DNA from: JAKAXS01 sp965279065 | GTDB taxonomy: Bacteria > Pseudomonadota > Alphaproteobacteria > Rhizobiales > Hyphomicrobiaceae | NCBI GenBank assembly: GCA_965279065.1 | Contig: OZ257134.1 | Coordinates: forward strand, 1,860,001-1,924,000 | Direction: 5' to 3' | DNA: 64,000 nt | Part shown: one piece after another, positions 1-8,356 of the stretch | Layout of the letters: each line of letters begins with the position of its first letter | How positions within the stretch are numbered: the first letter of the stretch is position 1 | Notes under the pieces: generated by a model | What the model was told of the DNA's origin: nothing | Databases searched by the model: none | What the model saw: only the letters and a program-made list of their open reading frames with translations | Translations under genes and position numbers: made by a program

Positions 1-300
1 GCGAGCGGCGCCAGAAACAGCGAAATCTGCGAGCCGACGCGCAGAAAGCCGGTCCAGAACAGCCACAGCAGCATCCCGAACAGCACGATGATACCGCCGC
101 CGGCGTCGATCCCACGGTCGAAGGCATAGACCCCGGCCGCGATAATCGCCAGCACACCTACCAAGACGGGAACAATTGGCAGGTCCGCGTGCAACACGCC
201 CATGGGCCAGCCATTCCGCGACGCGAAAAACCGATAGCTCGCCAGGCTCAGTCCCCAGCCGATCGCACCGATCGCCAGCAAAAACGGAACATCGACCATG
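1..300 (-). CDS. Hypothetical membrane protein, 3' end cut by window edge
   Basis: An open frame runs leftwards from an ATG at 298-300 to the window edge without a stop (100 codons). A good ribosome binding site (GGAGG) precedes the ATG. The visible part is very hydrophobic: a segment at residues 4-22, another near 43-58, and a third near 67-85, so at least three membrane spans. No family motif is recognised and no function is proposed. It lies about 165 bases downstream of nuoD on the same strand, where nuoE often sits in related operons, but it does not look like NuoE, which is soluble with cysteine ligands. Confidence 0.6.
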
Positions 301-464
301 GCGGCATCCTCCCACGCAACACATTGCTGACATTTTTGCCAGCAAAGCCCACCGGTTGCTAGGGGCAATCGTCGTTGAAAGTCATGTGTAGAAGAGAATG
401 CTCCGAATCCAGGAGACTTTAAGCCTTCAGCGTAACCCTCGGCGTGGCCTGGAATTCCGCAAAT

Positions 465-1655
465 CTATCGGTCAATCTCGCCGAACACGATGTCGAGCGA
501 TCCCAAGATGGCGCTGACGTCGGCCAGCATGTGGCCGCGGTTCATGAAATCCATGGCCTGCAGGTGCGGGAAGCCGGGTGCGCGGATCTTGCAGCGGTAG
601 GGCTTGTTGGATCCGTCGGCCACCAGATAGACGCCGAACTCGCCCTTGGGTGCCTCCACGCAGGCGTAGATCTCGCCCTCCGGCACGTGGAAGCCTTCGG
701 TGTAAAGCTTGAAATGGTGGATCAGGGCCTCCATCGAGCGCTTCATCTCGCCCCGCTTCGGCGGCACGACTTTCTTGTCGGCTGACGTCACCGGGCCGGC
801 GCCCTCCGCCGAGCGAAGCTTCTCGCACGCCTGCTTCATGATCTTCACGCTCTCGCGCATTTCCTGCATGCGGATGAGGTAGCGGTCGTAGCAGTCGCCG
901 TTCTTGCCGATCGGAATGTCGAAGTCGAACTCCGAATAGCATTCGTAGGGCTGCGCCTTGCGCAGATCCCATGCCGCGCCCGAGCCGCGCACCATCACGC
1001 CGGAGAAACCCCAGCGGAAGCAGTCTTCCAGGCTGACGACGCCGATATCGACGTTGCGCTGCTTGAAGATACGGTTGCCAGTCAGCAGGCTGTCGAGATC
1101 GTCCACGACCTTCAGGAACGGATCGCACCAGTCATAGATGTCGTCGATCAACTCGGGCGGCAGATCCTGGTGCACGCCGCCGACGCGAAAGTATTTGGCG
1201 TGCATGCGCGAGCCCGAGGCCCGCTCGTAGAACACCATCAGCTTCTCGCGTTCTTCGAAGCCCCAGAGTGGTGGCGTCAACGCACCGACGTCCATGGCCT
1301 GCGTCGTAACGTTAAGCAGATGCGACAGGTGCCGACCGATCTCGGAGAACAGCACGCGGATCAGCTGCGCCCGCTTTGGTACGGTGATCCCCAGCATGCG
1401 CTCGGCCGCTAGGCAGAACGCGTGCTCCTGGTTCATCGGCGCCACGTAGTCCAGCCGGTCGAAATAGCCGATCGCCTGCAGGTACGTCTTGTGCTCGATC
1501 AGCTTCTCGGTACCGCGATGCAAGAGCCCTATATGCGGATCGACACGCTCGACAACTTCGCCGTCGAGCTCCAGCACCAGCCGCAGTACGCCATGCGCCG
1601 CCGGATGCTGCGGTCCGAAGTTGATGTTGAACTGGCGAATCTCGGTCTCGGCCAT
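465..1655 (-). CDS. nuoD: NADH-quinone oxidoreductase subunit D (NuoD, 49-kDa subunit)
   Basis: 396 residues, the normal length for a separate alphaproteobacterial NuoD. NuoD forms part of the peripheral arm of respiratory complex I and helps build the quinone-reducing site next to cluster N2 of NuoB. The N-terminal FGPQHPAAHG motif with its quinone-site histidines and the HIGLLHRGTEKL motif are present, and the protein ends with the typical GEIDR. It closes the visible nuo block; between it and nuoC lie three unrelated small genes, which is unusual. NuoE-N are not in the window, so the rest of complex I must be to the left or elsewhere. Confidence 0.97.
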   Translation of the reverse strand: MAETEIRQFNINFGPQHPAAHGVLRLVLELDGEVVERVDPHIGLLHRGTEKLIEHKTYLQAIGYFDRLDYVAPMNQEHAFCLAAERMLGITVPKRAQLIRVLFSEIGRHLSHLLNVTTQAMDVGALTPPLWGFEEREKLMVFYERASGSRMHAKYFRVGGVHQDLPPELIDDIYDWCDPFLKVVDDLDSLLTGNRIFKQRNVDIGVVSLEDCFRWGFSGVMVRGSGAAWDLRKAQPYECYSEFDFDIPIGKNGDCYDRYLIRMQEMRESVKIMKQACEKLRSAEGAGPVTSADKKVVPPKRGEMKRSMEALIHHFKLYTEGFHVPEGEIYACVEAPKGEFGVYLVADGSNKPYRCKIRAPGFPHLQAMDFMNRGHMLADVSAILGSLDIVFGEIDR

Positions 1656-1675
1656 GTGTGTGACTCTCGTCGCTC

Positions 1676-2101
1676 TCAGGTGTTGGGGACGCCCATGACG
1701 CTTGCGACGAATTCGGCCCCCGTCAGCTTCTCGGTGTCGTTGGCAAAGTCATAGAAGGCCGGCTTCTCGTCGACGAAGATCTCACGCCGGAACACGACGC
1801 CATCTACGTCGTCGAGAGCGCCGGCAGAAACCTCGCAATGACTTCCGTCGCGCGTGCGCCAAAACAACGTGCTGCCGCAGACCTTGCAAAAACAGCGCTC
1901 GCCCCACGGCGATGACGGATAGACGCCAAGTGCGTCGACGCCTTCGATCGCGACATCGCTGCCGTCACAGCCAATACCGATGAAGGGGCCGGCGGACCAC
2001 TTGCGGCACTTGCTGCAGTGACAGGCGCCCGCTGCAAGCTGTCTGGCCCTGGCCTTGAACGTCACGGCCCCACACAAGCATCCACCCCGGAGTTCCGGCA
2101 T
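1676..2101 (-). CDS. GFA-family (glutathione-dependent formaldehyde-activating-like) zinc protein
   Basis: 141 residues. It has the Gfa/CENP-V fold signature: a GGCLCGAV motif near residues 7-14, a CHCSKC motif about 20 residues later and a CKVCGS motif near residue 80, which in the family bind one or two zinc ions. Named members react glutathione with formaldehyde, but most of the family has no proven reaction, so a formaldehyde role here is only suggestive in a methylotroph. The start ATG overlaps the preceding stop codon (TGATG, one-base overlap), and a GGGAG site lies upstream. Sits directly before nuoD with a 20-base gap. Confidence 0.85.
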   Translation of the reverse strand: MPELRGGCLCGAVTFKARARQLAAGACHCSKCRKWSAGPFIGIGCDGSDVAIEGVDALGVYPSSPWGERCFCKVCGSTLFWRTRDGSHCEVSAGALDDVDGVVFRREIFVDEKPAFYDFANDTEKLTGAEFVASVMGVPNT

Positions 2102-2565
2102 CACACTTGCTCCCTGCCATTCGAAACGGGTGTGATGGCTTCGACATGAGCGCGCTTGGCCTTCTCGTTGACGCGGTCGACGAAACGATCCCACGGAACG
2201 ACCATGCGCTCGTGACGGCCCTCGCCGATCAGTTCGATGCCATCATGGGCGCGCACGGTAAAACCGATGCGGCGTCCGCGCACCTCGATGCACTCGGCAT
2301 CGACCGTGACGACCTGGCCCGGCACCGTCGCTGCCACATGACTGACGTCGATGTGCGTCCCCAGGCTGCCTTCCCCGCTGTCGAGATGACCTTCGAGCAC
2401 CTTCATGCACGTCCATTCCATCAGGCCCACCATGAAGCCCGTGGCGAAAACCGTCGGCATCAACTGGAAGTCGTGCGCTTCCGGATACAGATGCGGCACC
2501 GTCTTGTCCGCCGGAATCTTGTAGGCGAATTGCGTCCTGTCACCGAGCTGCAGCGTTTCCCTCAT
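2101..2565 (-). CDS. FlK-like hot-dog thioesterase
   Basis: 154 residues. The sequence follows the fluoroacetyl-CoA thioesterase (FlK) subgroup of hot-dog thioesterases: an FATGFMVGLMEW block near residues 39-50, then THIDVSHVAAT with the family histidine, then GEGRHERMVV near the C-terminus. The conserved Thr, Glu and His positions of the family can be placed. Family members hydrolyse small acyl-CoA thioesters; the substrate cannot be told from sequence. The start overlaps the previous stop by four bases (ATGA), and its own stop overlaps the next start, so it is translationally coupled inside the nuo operon. Confidence 0.8.
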   Translation of the reverse strand: MRETLQLGDRTQFAYKIPADKTVPHLYPEAHDFQLMPTVFATGFMVGLMEWTCMKVLEGHLDSGEGSLGTHIDVSHVAATVPGQVVTVDAECIEVRGRRIGFTVRAHDGIELIGEGRHERMVVPWDRFVDRVNEKAKRAHVEAITPVSNGREQV

Positions 2566-2981
2566 CGGCGCCCCGACGCTGGCTGACCCGGCAACCGCCC
2601 GGTCGCAAGATACTCGACGCTGACATCGTAAAAGCTGAGGACTCCCTCGCCCACCCCCGCGCCGCTTTCGATCTGCTTGGCGACCTTGGCAAACGGATAA
2701 CACCAGTCGCCGTTGTCGAATTGGATCCCGATTTGCCCGGCCTCGTCCCGGGCCCACGCGCCGCCCGCGGCCACGATAATCGACTGGCCCAGATGGCTGC
2801 CAAGTACTGCCGTGATCATTGGCGGCGGCGACGGATCGACGGTACGTTGGCTATCAATGAAGCCTTCCATCCAGGCCACGGATTCTCGATCGAACCCGAA
2901 GTCGATGCCGCTGCGCTCCTTGAAGGTCGCAATGGCCAACTCCGAGTTGACACGGATCGCCGCAAGTTCGTCCTCGGTCAT
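2562..2981 (-). CDS. Conserved hypothetical protein inserted in the nuo operon
   Basis: 139 residues, soluble, no signal peptide. The family is not one I can name: the sequence contains a WMEGFIDSQR segment, a SHLGQSIIVAAGG segment and an IQFDNGDWCYPFAKVAKQI segment, and looks like a compact alpha/beta protein without metal ligands. The start ATG at 2979-2981 overlaps the nuoC stop (ATGA), and its stop overlaps the next gene's start in the same way. This tight coupling on both sides says it is expressed with complex I, but nothing in the sequence says it is a subunit. An upstream in-frame start at 3032 is less likely because it lies inside nuoC. Confidence 0.75.
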   Translation of the reverse strand: MTEDELAAIRVNSELAIATFKERSGIDFGFDRESVAWMEGFIDSQRTVDPSPPPMITAVLGSHLGQSIIVAAGGAWARDEAGQIGIQFDNGDWCYPFAKVAKQIESGAGVGEGVLSFYDVSVEYLATGRLPGQPASGRR

Positions 2982-3580
2982 TGCCGCGTCGCCTTTTCGT
3001 CGCCGGGCAGAAAATACTCCGCCCGCTCCCACGGGCTCTCGAAGTCGAACGTGCGGAATTCCTGTGTCAGCTTCACCGGCTCGTAGACCACGCGCTTCTG
3101 CGCATCGTCGTAGCGCACCTCGACGTAGCCGGTCAGCGGGAAGTCCTTGCGCAGCGGATAGCCCTGGAAGCCGTAGTCGGTCAGCAGCCGGCGCAGGTCC
3201 GGATGGCCGGAGAACAGGATGCCGTACATGTCGTAGGCTTCGCGCTCATACCAGTTGGCGGCCGGAAACACGTCGATCACGCTTGCCACCGGCTGCGTCT
3301 CGTTGGTTTGCACCTTGAGGCGGACCCGATGGTTCAGACGCGGCGACAGCAGGTGATAGACGACATCGAAACGGTTTGCGCGCGCCGGCCAGTCCACTCC
3401 GCAGATGTCGATCAGAATCTCGAACCGGCACCTCGGATCATCGCGCAGGAACGTCAACACCGGCACGATCTGGTCGCGCTCGACGCCGATCGTCAGCTCG
3501 CCGTACGTGACCCCGGAGCCGACGATGGCAGAACCGAGCTCGGCGGTGATGTGCTCTGCAAGCGCAGTCAGATCAGTCAT
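2978..3580 (-). CDS. nuoC: NADH-quinone oxidoreductase subunit C (NuoC, 30-kDa subunit)
   Basis: 200 residues, the usual alphaproteobacterial length for unfused NuoC. It is a peripheral-arm subunit of complex I. The family signature near residues 115-150 is clear: ANWYEREAYDMYGILFSGHPDLRRLLTDYGF is matched in pieces (WYEREAYDMYG, HPDLRRLLTDYGF), followed by HPLRKDFPL-type GYPLRKDFPLTGY. The start at 3578-3580 gives the standard N-terminus with a GAGAGCC site upstream. It follows nuoB after a 101-base gap and overlaps the next gene by four bases. Confidence 0.96.
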   Translation of the reverse strand: MTDLTALAEHITAELGSAIVGSGVTYGELTIGVERDQIVPVLTFLRDDPRCRFEILIDICGVDWPARANRFDVVYHLLSPRLNHRVRLKVQTNETQPVASVIDVFPAANWYEREAYDMYGILFSGHPDLRRLLTDYGFQGYPLRKDFPLTGYVEVRYDDAQKRVVYEPVKLTQEFRTFDFESPWERAEYFLPGDEKATRQ

Positions 3581-3681
3581 GAGGCTCTCGCTCTCAACTT
3601 GTCGTCCCCGGGGCTTGTCCAGGGAGCCCAGCGCGACGCTGGAGTAACGTATGTATGGCCGGATGGCATCAGGCCATGACC

Positions 3682-4233
3682 CTACCGCTCGATCGTGCCC
3701 GTGCGCCGGATCTTCCGCTGCAGCAACAGGATGCCGTACAGCAGCGCCTCCGCCGTCGGCGGGCAGCCCGGCACGTAGATGTCCACCGGCACGATGCGGT
3801 CGCAGCCGCGAACAACGGCATAGGAATAGTGGTAGTACCCGCCACCGTTGGCGCACGAGCCCATGGAGATGACGTAGCGCGGCTCCGGCATCTGGTCGTA
3901 GACCTTGCGCAGCGCCGGCGCCATCTTGTTGGTCAGCGTACCGGCGACGATCATCACGTCCGATTGGCGCGGCGAGGCGCGCGGTGCAAACCCGAAGCGC
4001 TCCACGTCGTAGCGCGGCATCGACGTCTGCATCATTTCCACCGCGCAGCACGCCAGCCCGAACGTCATCCACATCAGCGAGCCGGTACGCGCCCAATTGA
4101 TGAGGTCGTCCGTCGTGGTGACGAGGAAGCCCTTGTCGGCCAGCTCGTTGTTGATCTCGGTGAAGTACGGGTCACCCGGCTTGATGAGCCCAGTCGGGGC
4201 CCCAGCCGGTTTCACGGGCGCGATCAATCCCAT
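3682..4233 (-). CDS. nuoB: NADH-quinone oxidoreductase subunit B (NuoB)
   Basis: 183 residues. NuoB carries iron-sulfur cluster N2, the last electron carrier before quinone. The cluster ligands are visible: the adjacent pair in GLACCAVEMM, the cysteine in MGSCANGGGYYHYSY, and VPGCPPTAEAL. The start codon at 4231-4233 lies inside the end of nuoA (ten-base overlap) and is preceded by AAAGGAG, which fixes the start. A longer frame upstream exists but is only read-through of nuoA in another frame. Confidence 0.97.
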   Translation of the reverse strand: MGLIAPVKPAGAPTGLIKPGDPYFTEINNELADKGFLVTTTDDLINWARTGSLMWMTFGLACCAVEMMQTSMPRYDVERFGFAPRASPRQSDVMIVAGTLTNKMAPALRKVYDQMPEPRYVISMGSCANGGGYYHYSYAVVRGCDRIVPVDIYVPGCPPTAEALLYGILLLQRKIRRTGTIER

Positions 4234-4589
4234 TCCAGCGCTCCTTTGCGCCATTCGTAGGCGAAGCCGATGGTCAGCACGCCAAGGAAGACCATCATCG
4301 ACCAGAAGCCGAACGCGCCGATCTCCTTGAACGCCACGGCCCAGGGAAACAGGAACGCGATTTCCAGATCGAAAATGATGAACAGCAGCGACACCAGGTA
4401 GAAGCGCACGTCGAACTTCATGCGCGCGTCGTCGAACGCGTTGAAGCCGCATTCATACGCGGACACCTTCTCGGGGTCGGGATTGTTCACGGCGAGCAGA
4501 AACGGCGCGATCATCAGTCCGGCGGCAATAGCCAGCGCCACGCCGATGAAGATGACGAGCGGAAGATAGCCCATCAGAAGTTCGGTCAT
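4224..4589 (-). CDS. nuoA: NADH-quinone oxidoreductase subunit A (NuoA)
   Basis: 121 residues with three transmembrane helices (about 5-30, 62-85 and 90-110). NuoA is a small membrane subunit at the junction of the two arms of complex I. The conserved loop after the first helix, YECGFNAFDDARMKFDVRFY, carries the family cysteine and acidic residues. The start at 4587-4589 has a GGAAGGA site upstream. It is first in the visible nuo operon; transcription must begin in the 200 bases between it and tRNA-Asp, which hold an 8-bp-arm palindrome. Confidence 0.96.
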   Translation of the reverse strand: MTELLMGYLPLVIFIGVALAIAAGLMIAPFLLAVNNPDPEKVSAYECGFNAFDDARMKFDVRFYLVSLLFIIFDLEIAFLFPWAVAFKEIGAFGFWSMMVFLGVLTIGFAYEWRKGALEWD

Positions 4590-4684
4590 GCAGTCATCCT
4601 TCCGCGCCATTTCCCGCCGGGCGCGAACCCGTTTGGCGCAACGCACAACGGCGCGACGCACCGACGGTGTTAACGTAGGCCAAC

Positions 4685-4708
4685 TTGTCGCGCAACCCAA
4701 CGCGACAA
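4685..4708. repeat. Palindrome upstream of nuoA
   Basis: TTGTCGCG and CGCGACAA form perfect 8-bp arms around an 8-base spacer, about 100 bases upstream of the nuoA start. There is no T-run after either side, so it is not an obvious terminator of the tRNA. It could be an operator or a structured leader of the nuo transcript; this is inference. Confidence 0.35.
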
Positions 4709-4800
4709 AAGCACGAGGGAAATCATAAGCGAAATGACTGCAGTCTGGCTGTGACCGAAGTCGGGAGGCCAGCTGTCGCTGGCGCAGGGCAAATTGGGAA

Positions 4801-4877
<77 letters not shown>

Positions 4878-4965
4878 AATTCCTAATTGCGCGCTGGTGA
4901 TGACCGGCGCGGTGTCACAGAGCGGTGTGGATACGTGGTCACCGCCCCCAAGTCAAGGCAGCGTT

Positions 4966-5934
4966 TCAATGTTTCTCCGCGGCGCCGGCCGACCCGGCTC
5001 CAGTGACGCAGTGCCCCCTGCCGTCCTCAAGTTGGATGGTGATGTGGTCGATGCCGAAGCCCTCGTGCAGCAGGCTTTCGACACGCCCACGGAAGGCCAT
5101 GGCGTCGGCCACGTCCGGCGCGATTTCGATATGTGCCGAAAGAACGTTCTGACCGCTGGTCATCGCCCAGACGTGCAGGCTGTGCAGCCCCTTCAGGCCC
5201 GGCACCGCTCGCAGTGCCGCCTCGATGTCGGCGATGGCGATGCCCTCGGGCACGCCCTGCAGCAGGATGTTCAGGCTTTCGCGCAATAGCGACCACGTCC
5301 GCGGCACAACCCACAGGCCGATGGCGACCGCCACCAGCGGATCGACCCAGTTCCAGCCCGTCAGCCAGATCGCGCTTGCCGCCAGTATGACGCCCACCGA
5401 ACCCAGCATGTCGGCCCAGACTTCGAGATAGGCCCCCTTGACGTTCAGGCTCTCGTCCTTGCCGGCGCCGAGGATCCTCATACAGGTGAAGTTGACGACG
5501 AGGCCCAGCATGGCAATCGCCAGCATCGGCAGCGACTGCACCTCTAGCGGCTGCGTGAAACGCTGGTAGGCCTCGTAGAGGATGTAGATCGCCACGAGAA
5601 ACAACAGAACCGCGTTGAACGCGGCCGCCAGGATCTCGAACCGTGCGTAACCGAACGTACGTCTGGCATCCGCCGGTCGCTCGCCCAGCTTGACCGCCGC
5701 CAGCGCGATCGCCAGTCCTGCAGCATCCGTGAACATGTGCGCCGCATCCGAGATCAGCGCCAGGCTCTGGGTCAGGAGACCGCCAACGACTTCGGCAACG
5801 AGGAAGCCTGATGTGAGGACCAGCGCCCACGTCAGCTGGCGCGCGTTGGCGCCCCGCCCGTGATCGTGCCCATGCCCGCCGCCGTGCCCGTGCGCAACGC
5901 CGTCAGGATGCCCGTGGCTGTGATCGTGACCCAT
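4966..5934 (-). CDS. Cation diffusion facilitator (CzcD/ZitB-like metal exporter)
   Basis: 322 residues. An N-terminal tail of about 28 residues is rich in histidine and glycine (HDHSHGHPDG, HGHDHGR) and likely buffers metal in the cytoplasm. Six transmembrane helices follow, then a C-terminal cytoplasmic domain from about residue 210. The transport site can be seen: SDAAHMFTD in helix 2 (HxxxD). In helix 5 the corresponding motif is EVWAD, with glutamate where zinc exporters such as ZitB have histidine, so zinc is likely but cobalt or cadmium cannot be excluded. Family members export divalent metal by proton antiport. It stands alone between tRNA-Asp and a DUF1993 gene. Confidence 0.92.
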   Translation of the reverse strand: MGHDHSHGHPDGVAHGHGGGHGHDHGRGANARQLTWALVLTSGFLVAEVVGGLLTQSLALISDAAHMFTDAAGLAIALAAVKLGERPADARRTFGYARFEILAAAFNAVLLFLVAIYILYEAYQRFTQPLEVQSLPMLAIAMLGLVVNFTCMRILGAGKDESLNVKGAYLEVWADMLGSVGVILAASAIWLTGWNWVDPLVAVAIGLWVVPRTWSLLRESLNILLQGVPEGIAIADIEAALRAVPGLKGLHSLHVWAMTSGQNVLSAHIEIAPDVADAMAFRGRVESLLHEGFGIDHITIQLEDGRGHCVTGAGSAGAAEKH

Positions 5935-5967
5935 GCGCGCAGTCGCCTATGCGTTCATGTCATGCAG

Positions 5968-6486
5968 CTACTGCGACGGCTGCATCCGCCGCATGAAGTC
6001 GCGCTTGCCGATTTCAAGGCCGTTGTGGCGCAGGATGCCGTAGGCCGTGGCGCAGTGAAACAGAAAGTTCGGCAGCGCGAAGTGCAGCACGTAGTCCCGG
6101 CCCTTGAAATGTAGTTCGCGCGGCCCCGCCTTGATGACGAAGTCCTTGTCTTCCGCGCCTGCCGTCTGCTCCGGCGTGATGCTGTCGATCACAGCCATCG
6201 TCTCGGCGATGCGTCTCTTCAGATCGGCAAACGTTTTCTCGCTGTCGTCGTGCTTCGGAGGAGTGATGCCGGCGATTCGGCCGACACACAGCTTGGCGAA
6301 GTCGCACGCCGACGTCACCTGCCGCTTCAACGAATACATGTCGGGATAGAGGCGCGCATTGAACAGCGCGTCCGGGTCGATCTTCCTGGCTTCGGCGTAG
6401 ACCGCCGCCTTGTCGATGATCGCGTCCAGCGCATCGAGATGCTGCTTGAACGACGGCACCGCGATTTCATACAGGGAAATGGACAT
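5968..6486 (-). CDS. DUF1993 family protein
   Basis: 172 residues, soluble, with the DUF1993 pattern: MSISLYEIAVPSFKQHLDAL at the start, LYPDMYSLKRQVTSACDFAK in the middle and FLFHCATAYGILRHNG near the end. The histidines fit the four-helix, metal-binding DinB-like fold this family is predicted to have. Common in proteobacteria and fungi, function unknown. Ends 33 bases before the CDF exporter start and could be co-transcribed with it. Confidence 0.88.
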   Translation of the reverse strand: MSISLYEIAVPSFKQHLDALDAIIDKAAVYAEARKIDPDALFNARLYPDMYSLKRQVTSACDFAKLCVGRIAGITPPKHDDSEKTFADLKRRIAETMAVIDSITPEQTAGAEDKDFVIKAGPRELHFKGRDYVLHFALPNFLFHCATAYGILRHNGLEIGKRDFMRRMQPSQ

Positions 6487-6553
6487 GCCCGATGCGCTCC
6501 AGGGATTTATGGGTTCACCGCCCGCCTACGTTGCTGCGCAGCTTCGGCGCGAC

Positions 6554-6607
6554 AGCCTTCGTTCTGCGAGCTTCGGCTTGCCGAGCCGAAGCTCGCAGAA
6601 CGAAGGC

Positions 6608-6608
<1 letters not shown>
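6554..6608. repeat. Perfect 25-bp inverted repeat abutting tRNA-Val
   Basis: Two perfect 25-bp arms (6554-6578 and 6584-6608) enclose a five-base loop TGCCG. The right arm ends on the last base of the encoded CCA of tRNA-Val. On the tRNA strand the hairpin follows the tRNA immediately and is not followed by a T-run. It may act as a processing or termination structure, or be a copy of a dispersed palindromic element of the kind common beside genes in Hyphomicrobiales genomes. Confidence 0.85.
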
Positions 6609-6682
<74 letters not shown>

Positions 6683-6739
6683 GTGTCGCGTGATGTAGCC
6701 CCGGCGGGCCCGACGCGCAACTGGCTATTCGAAAGCGCT

Positions 6740-7639
6740 CTATCGCGCCGGTTTACGGGCCGCGAACAAGTAGAGGTTACCGCCAGTGCACGACGACAGC
6801 GTGCGCCCTGACAGCGCCGCACGGGACTTAACGTCCACCGCCGCAAGAATGTCCCACGCCCGGTCGAACGTGGCCTCGTCCATGCCACCCGCTAGAACGA
6901 ACCGCAATGCTTCCTCACGCCTCGCCACATCGCTATCATGCGCCGGCGCCGCTAGCCAATCGGTGATGGCGGCCCGTTCTTCCTTGCTGGCATAGGGCGG
7001 AGCCAGCATCGCCGGCCGGTCGTTGTGATAGGCCTTGAGACCAGAAAACCCAGCCGCGTTGATGAGCGCCGGCAAACGAACCGCGATCCATTCCTGCCCT
7101 AGGCCGTGCGCCTCCCGGCCCTTCTCGAACGCCCACCACATGGCGGCCACCTGCCCGAACTGCTCCGCAGTCAGGTCGGCCATCACCGAGGTCAGCGAAA
7201 TCCGGTTGGCGAAGTTGTCAGGCTCCGAAACCAGCAGCAGCCCGCCCGGCCTGAGAAGGTCGAACGCCTCGTGCAGGATGGCCTCGACGTTCTGCAGGTG
7301 CATCAGCACCGTCTGGCACGTGACGAGGTCGTATTGCCGCAGCTTGAGGCCCAACGACGTGATGTCACCCTGCAGGGCCGTGACGCGATCGTTGCCTGCA
7401 AACCGGCGTTCGATGGCGGCGATCCAGCGGCGCTCGCGTTCGACCGCAGTAATCCGGCCATCCGGCGCAATCCGTTCCAGGATCAGCGCCGTCCAGTGAC
7501 CCTTGCCCGCCCCCAGTTCCAGCACGTTGCGGCAGGCTGCAAGGTCGAGCCGTTTGGCCATCAGGTCGAGGAAGTCGGCATGCCACCAGTGATCACGCGA
7601 CGGCGTGAACTGGGCAGCAGAATGCGGCTCCTTTGTCAT
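6740..7639 (-). CDS. Class I SAM-dependent methyltransferase
   Basis: 299 residues. The Rossmann methyltransferase motifs are in order: motif I NVLELGAGKGHW near residue 38-49, the acidic end of strand 2 in ITAVERERRW, motif post-II ALQGDITSL, motif IV YDLVTCQTVLMHLQN and the DLLRPGGLLLVSEPDN loop near residue 130. The region after residue 150 is helical and less conserved and probably sets the substrate, which cannot be named. Starts with MTKEPHSAAQF. No operon partner is visible; the HU gene upstream is separated by 155 bases. Confidence 0.85.
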   Translation of the reverse strand: MTKEPHSAAQFTPSRDHWWHADFLDLMAKRLDLAACRNVLELGAGKGHWTALILERIAPDGRITAVERERRWIAAIERRFAGNDRVTALQGDITSLGLKLRQYDLVTCQTVLMHLQNVEAILHEAFDLLRPGGLLLVSEPDNFANRISLTSVMADLTAEQFGQVAAMWWAFEKGREAHGLGQEWIAVRLPALINAAGFSGLKAYHNDRPAMLAPPYASKEERAAITDWLAAPAHDSDVARREEALRFVLAGGMDEATFDRAWDILAAVDVKSRAALSGRTLSSCTGGNLYLFAARKPAR

Positions 7640-7794
7640 GAAGTCTTATTGCTCGCGAAACATGACAAGAGCGTCAACTGCGAAGTCCCGCTGCAAGCCT
7701 TCAAGATCACCTATGGTGGCACTGAGCGCCGAAAATGCAAAGCGCGCCGCGATCAGGGTCGCGACGCGCTCTGTGATGCATCGGTATCTGAACC

Positions 7795-8067
7795 TTAGTT
7801 CAGCAGATCCTTCAAGCCCTTCGAAGGCGTGAACTTGGCAACGGTCGAAGCCGGGATCTTGATCGTGGCGCCGGTCGCGGGGTTACGGCCTTCGCGTGCC
7901 TTGCGCTTGGCAACCTTGAAGGTGCCGAAATCGGGAATACGAACTTCTTCTCCGGCCTTCATCGACTTCTTGATGTGCTCGAGCACGGCTTCGACGGCAA
8001 CGCCGGCTTTCTCTTTCGTCAGCTCGGCCTCGTTCGCGACAGCGTCGATCAAATCTTTCTTGCTCAT
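7795..8067 (-). CDS. hupB: DNA-binding protein HU
   Basis: 90 residues, exact HU length. HU is a dimeric nucleoid protein that bends DNA. The signature FGTFKVAKRKAREGRNPATG, which forms the DNA-binding arm, is at residues 47-66. It is preceded by the AGGACGGAAAGAG ribosome binding site. The position just downstream of lon matches the clpX-lon-hup order of many Alphaproteobacteria, but the lon terminator between them means hup has its own promoter. Confidence 0.96.
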   Translation of the reverse strand: MSKKDLIDAVANEAELTKEKAGVAVEAVLEHIKKSMKAGEEVRIPDFGTFKVAKRKAREGRNPATGATIKIPASTVAKFTPSKGLKDLLN

Positions 8068-8281
8068 CTCTTTCCGTCCTTATGACTGGAATGCGGGTGG
8101 GGCATTTGGGTTGTTGGCCTTGCTCGCGCGGCGATATCGTTACCGTCGCTCGATCGCGATTAAGGCTGCTGCGTATGAAGCAGAGGGGGCACAAAAGCCC
8201 CCAAATACGGGCTCCGTCAAGGGGTAAAAGGCGCGATATCGCCCGAAAATGCTGGGATTGTAGAGGTCTTTCACATTATGA

Positions 8282-8321
8282 GAAAATAAAGCACCCGCGT
8301 TCACTTTATGAACGCGGGTGC
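8282..8321 (-). terminator. Rho-independent terminator after lon
   Basis: On the minus strand, 13-bp arms GCACCCGCGTTCA / TGAACGCGGGTGC with a five-base loop (8291-8321) are followed by TTTATTTT. It lies 36 bases past the lon stop and separates lon from hup. Confidence 0.9.
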
Positions 8322-8356
8322 CACAATTCAAATCGTAGGCGACAACACGCCGGAGG

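Noticed and set aside
8140..8331. 63-codon minus-strand frame between lon and hup
   Set aside because: It runs through the lon terminator hairpin and has no ribosome binding site or recognisable sequence.
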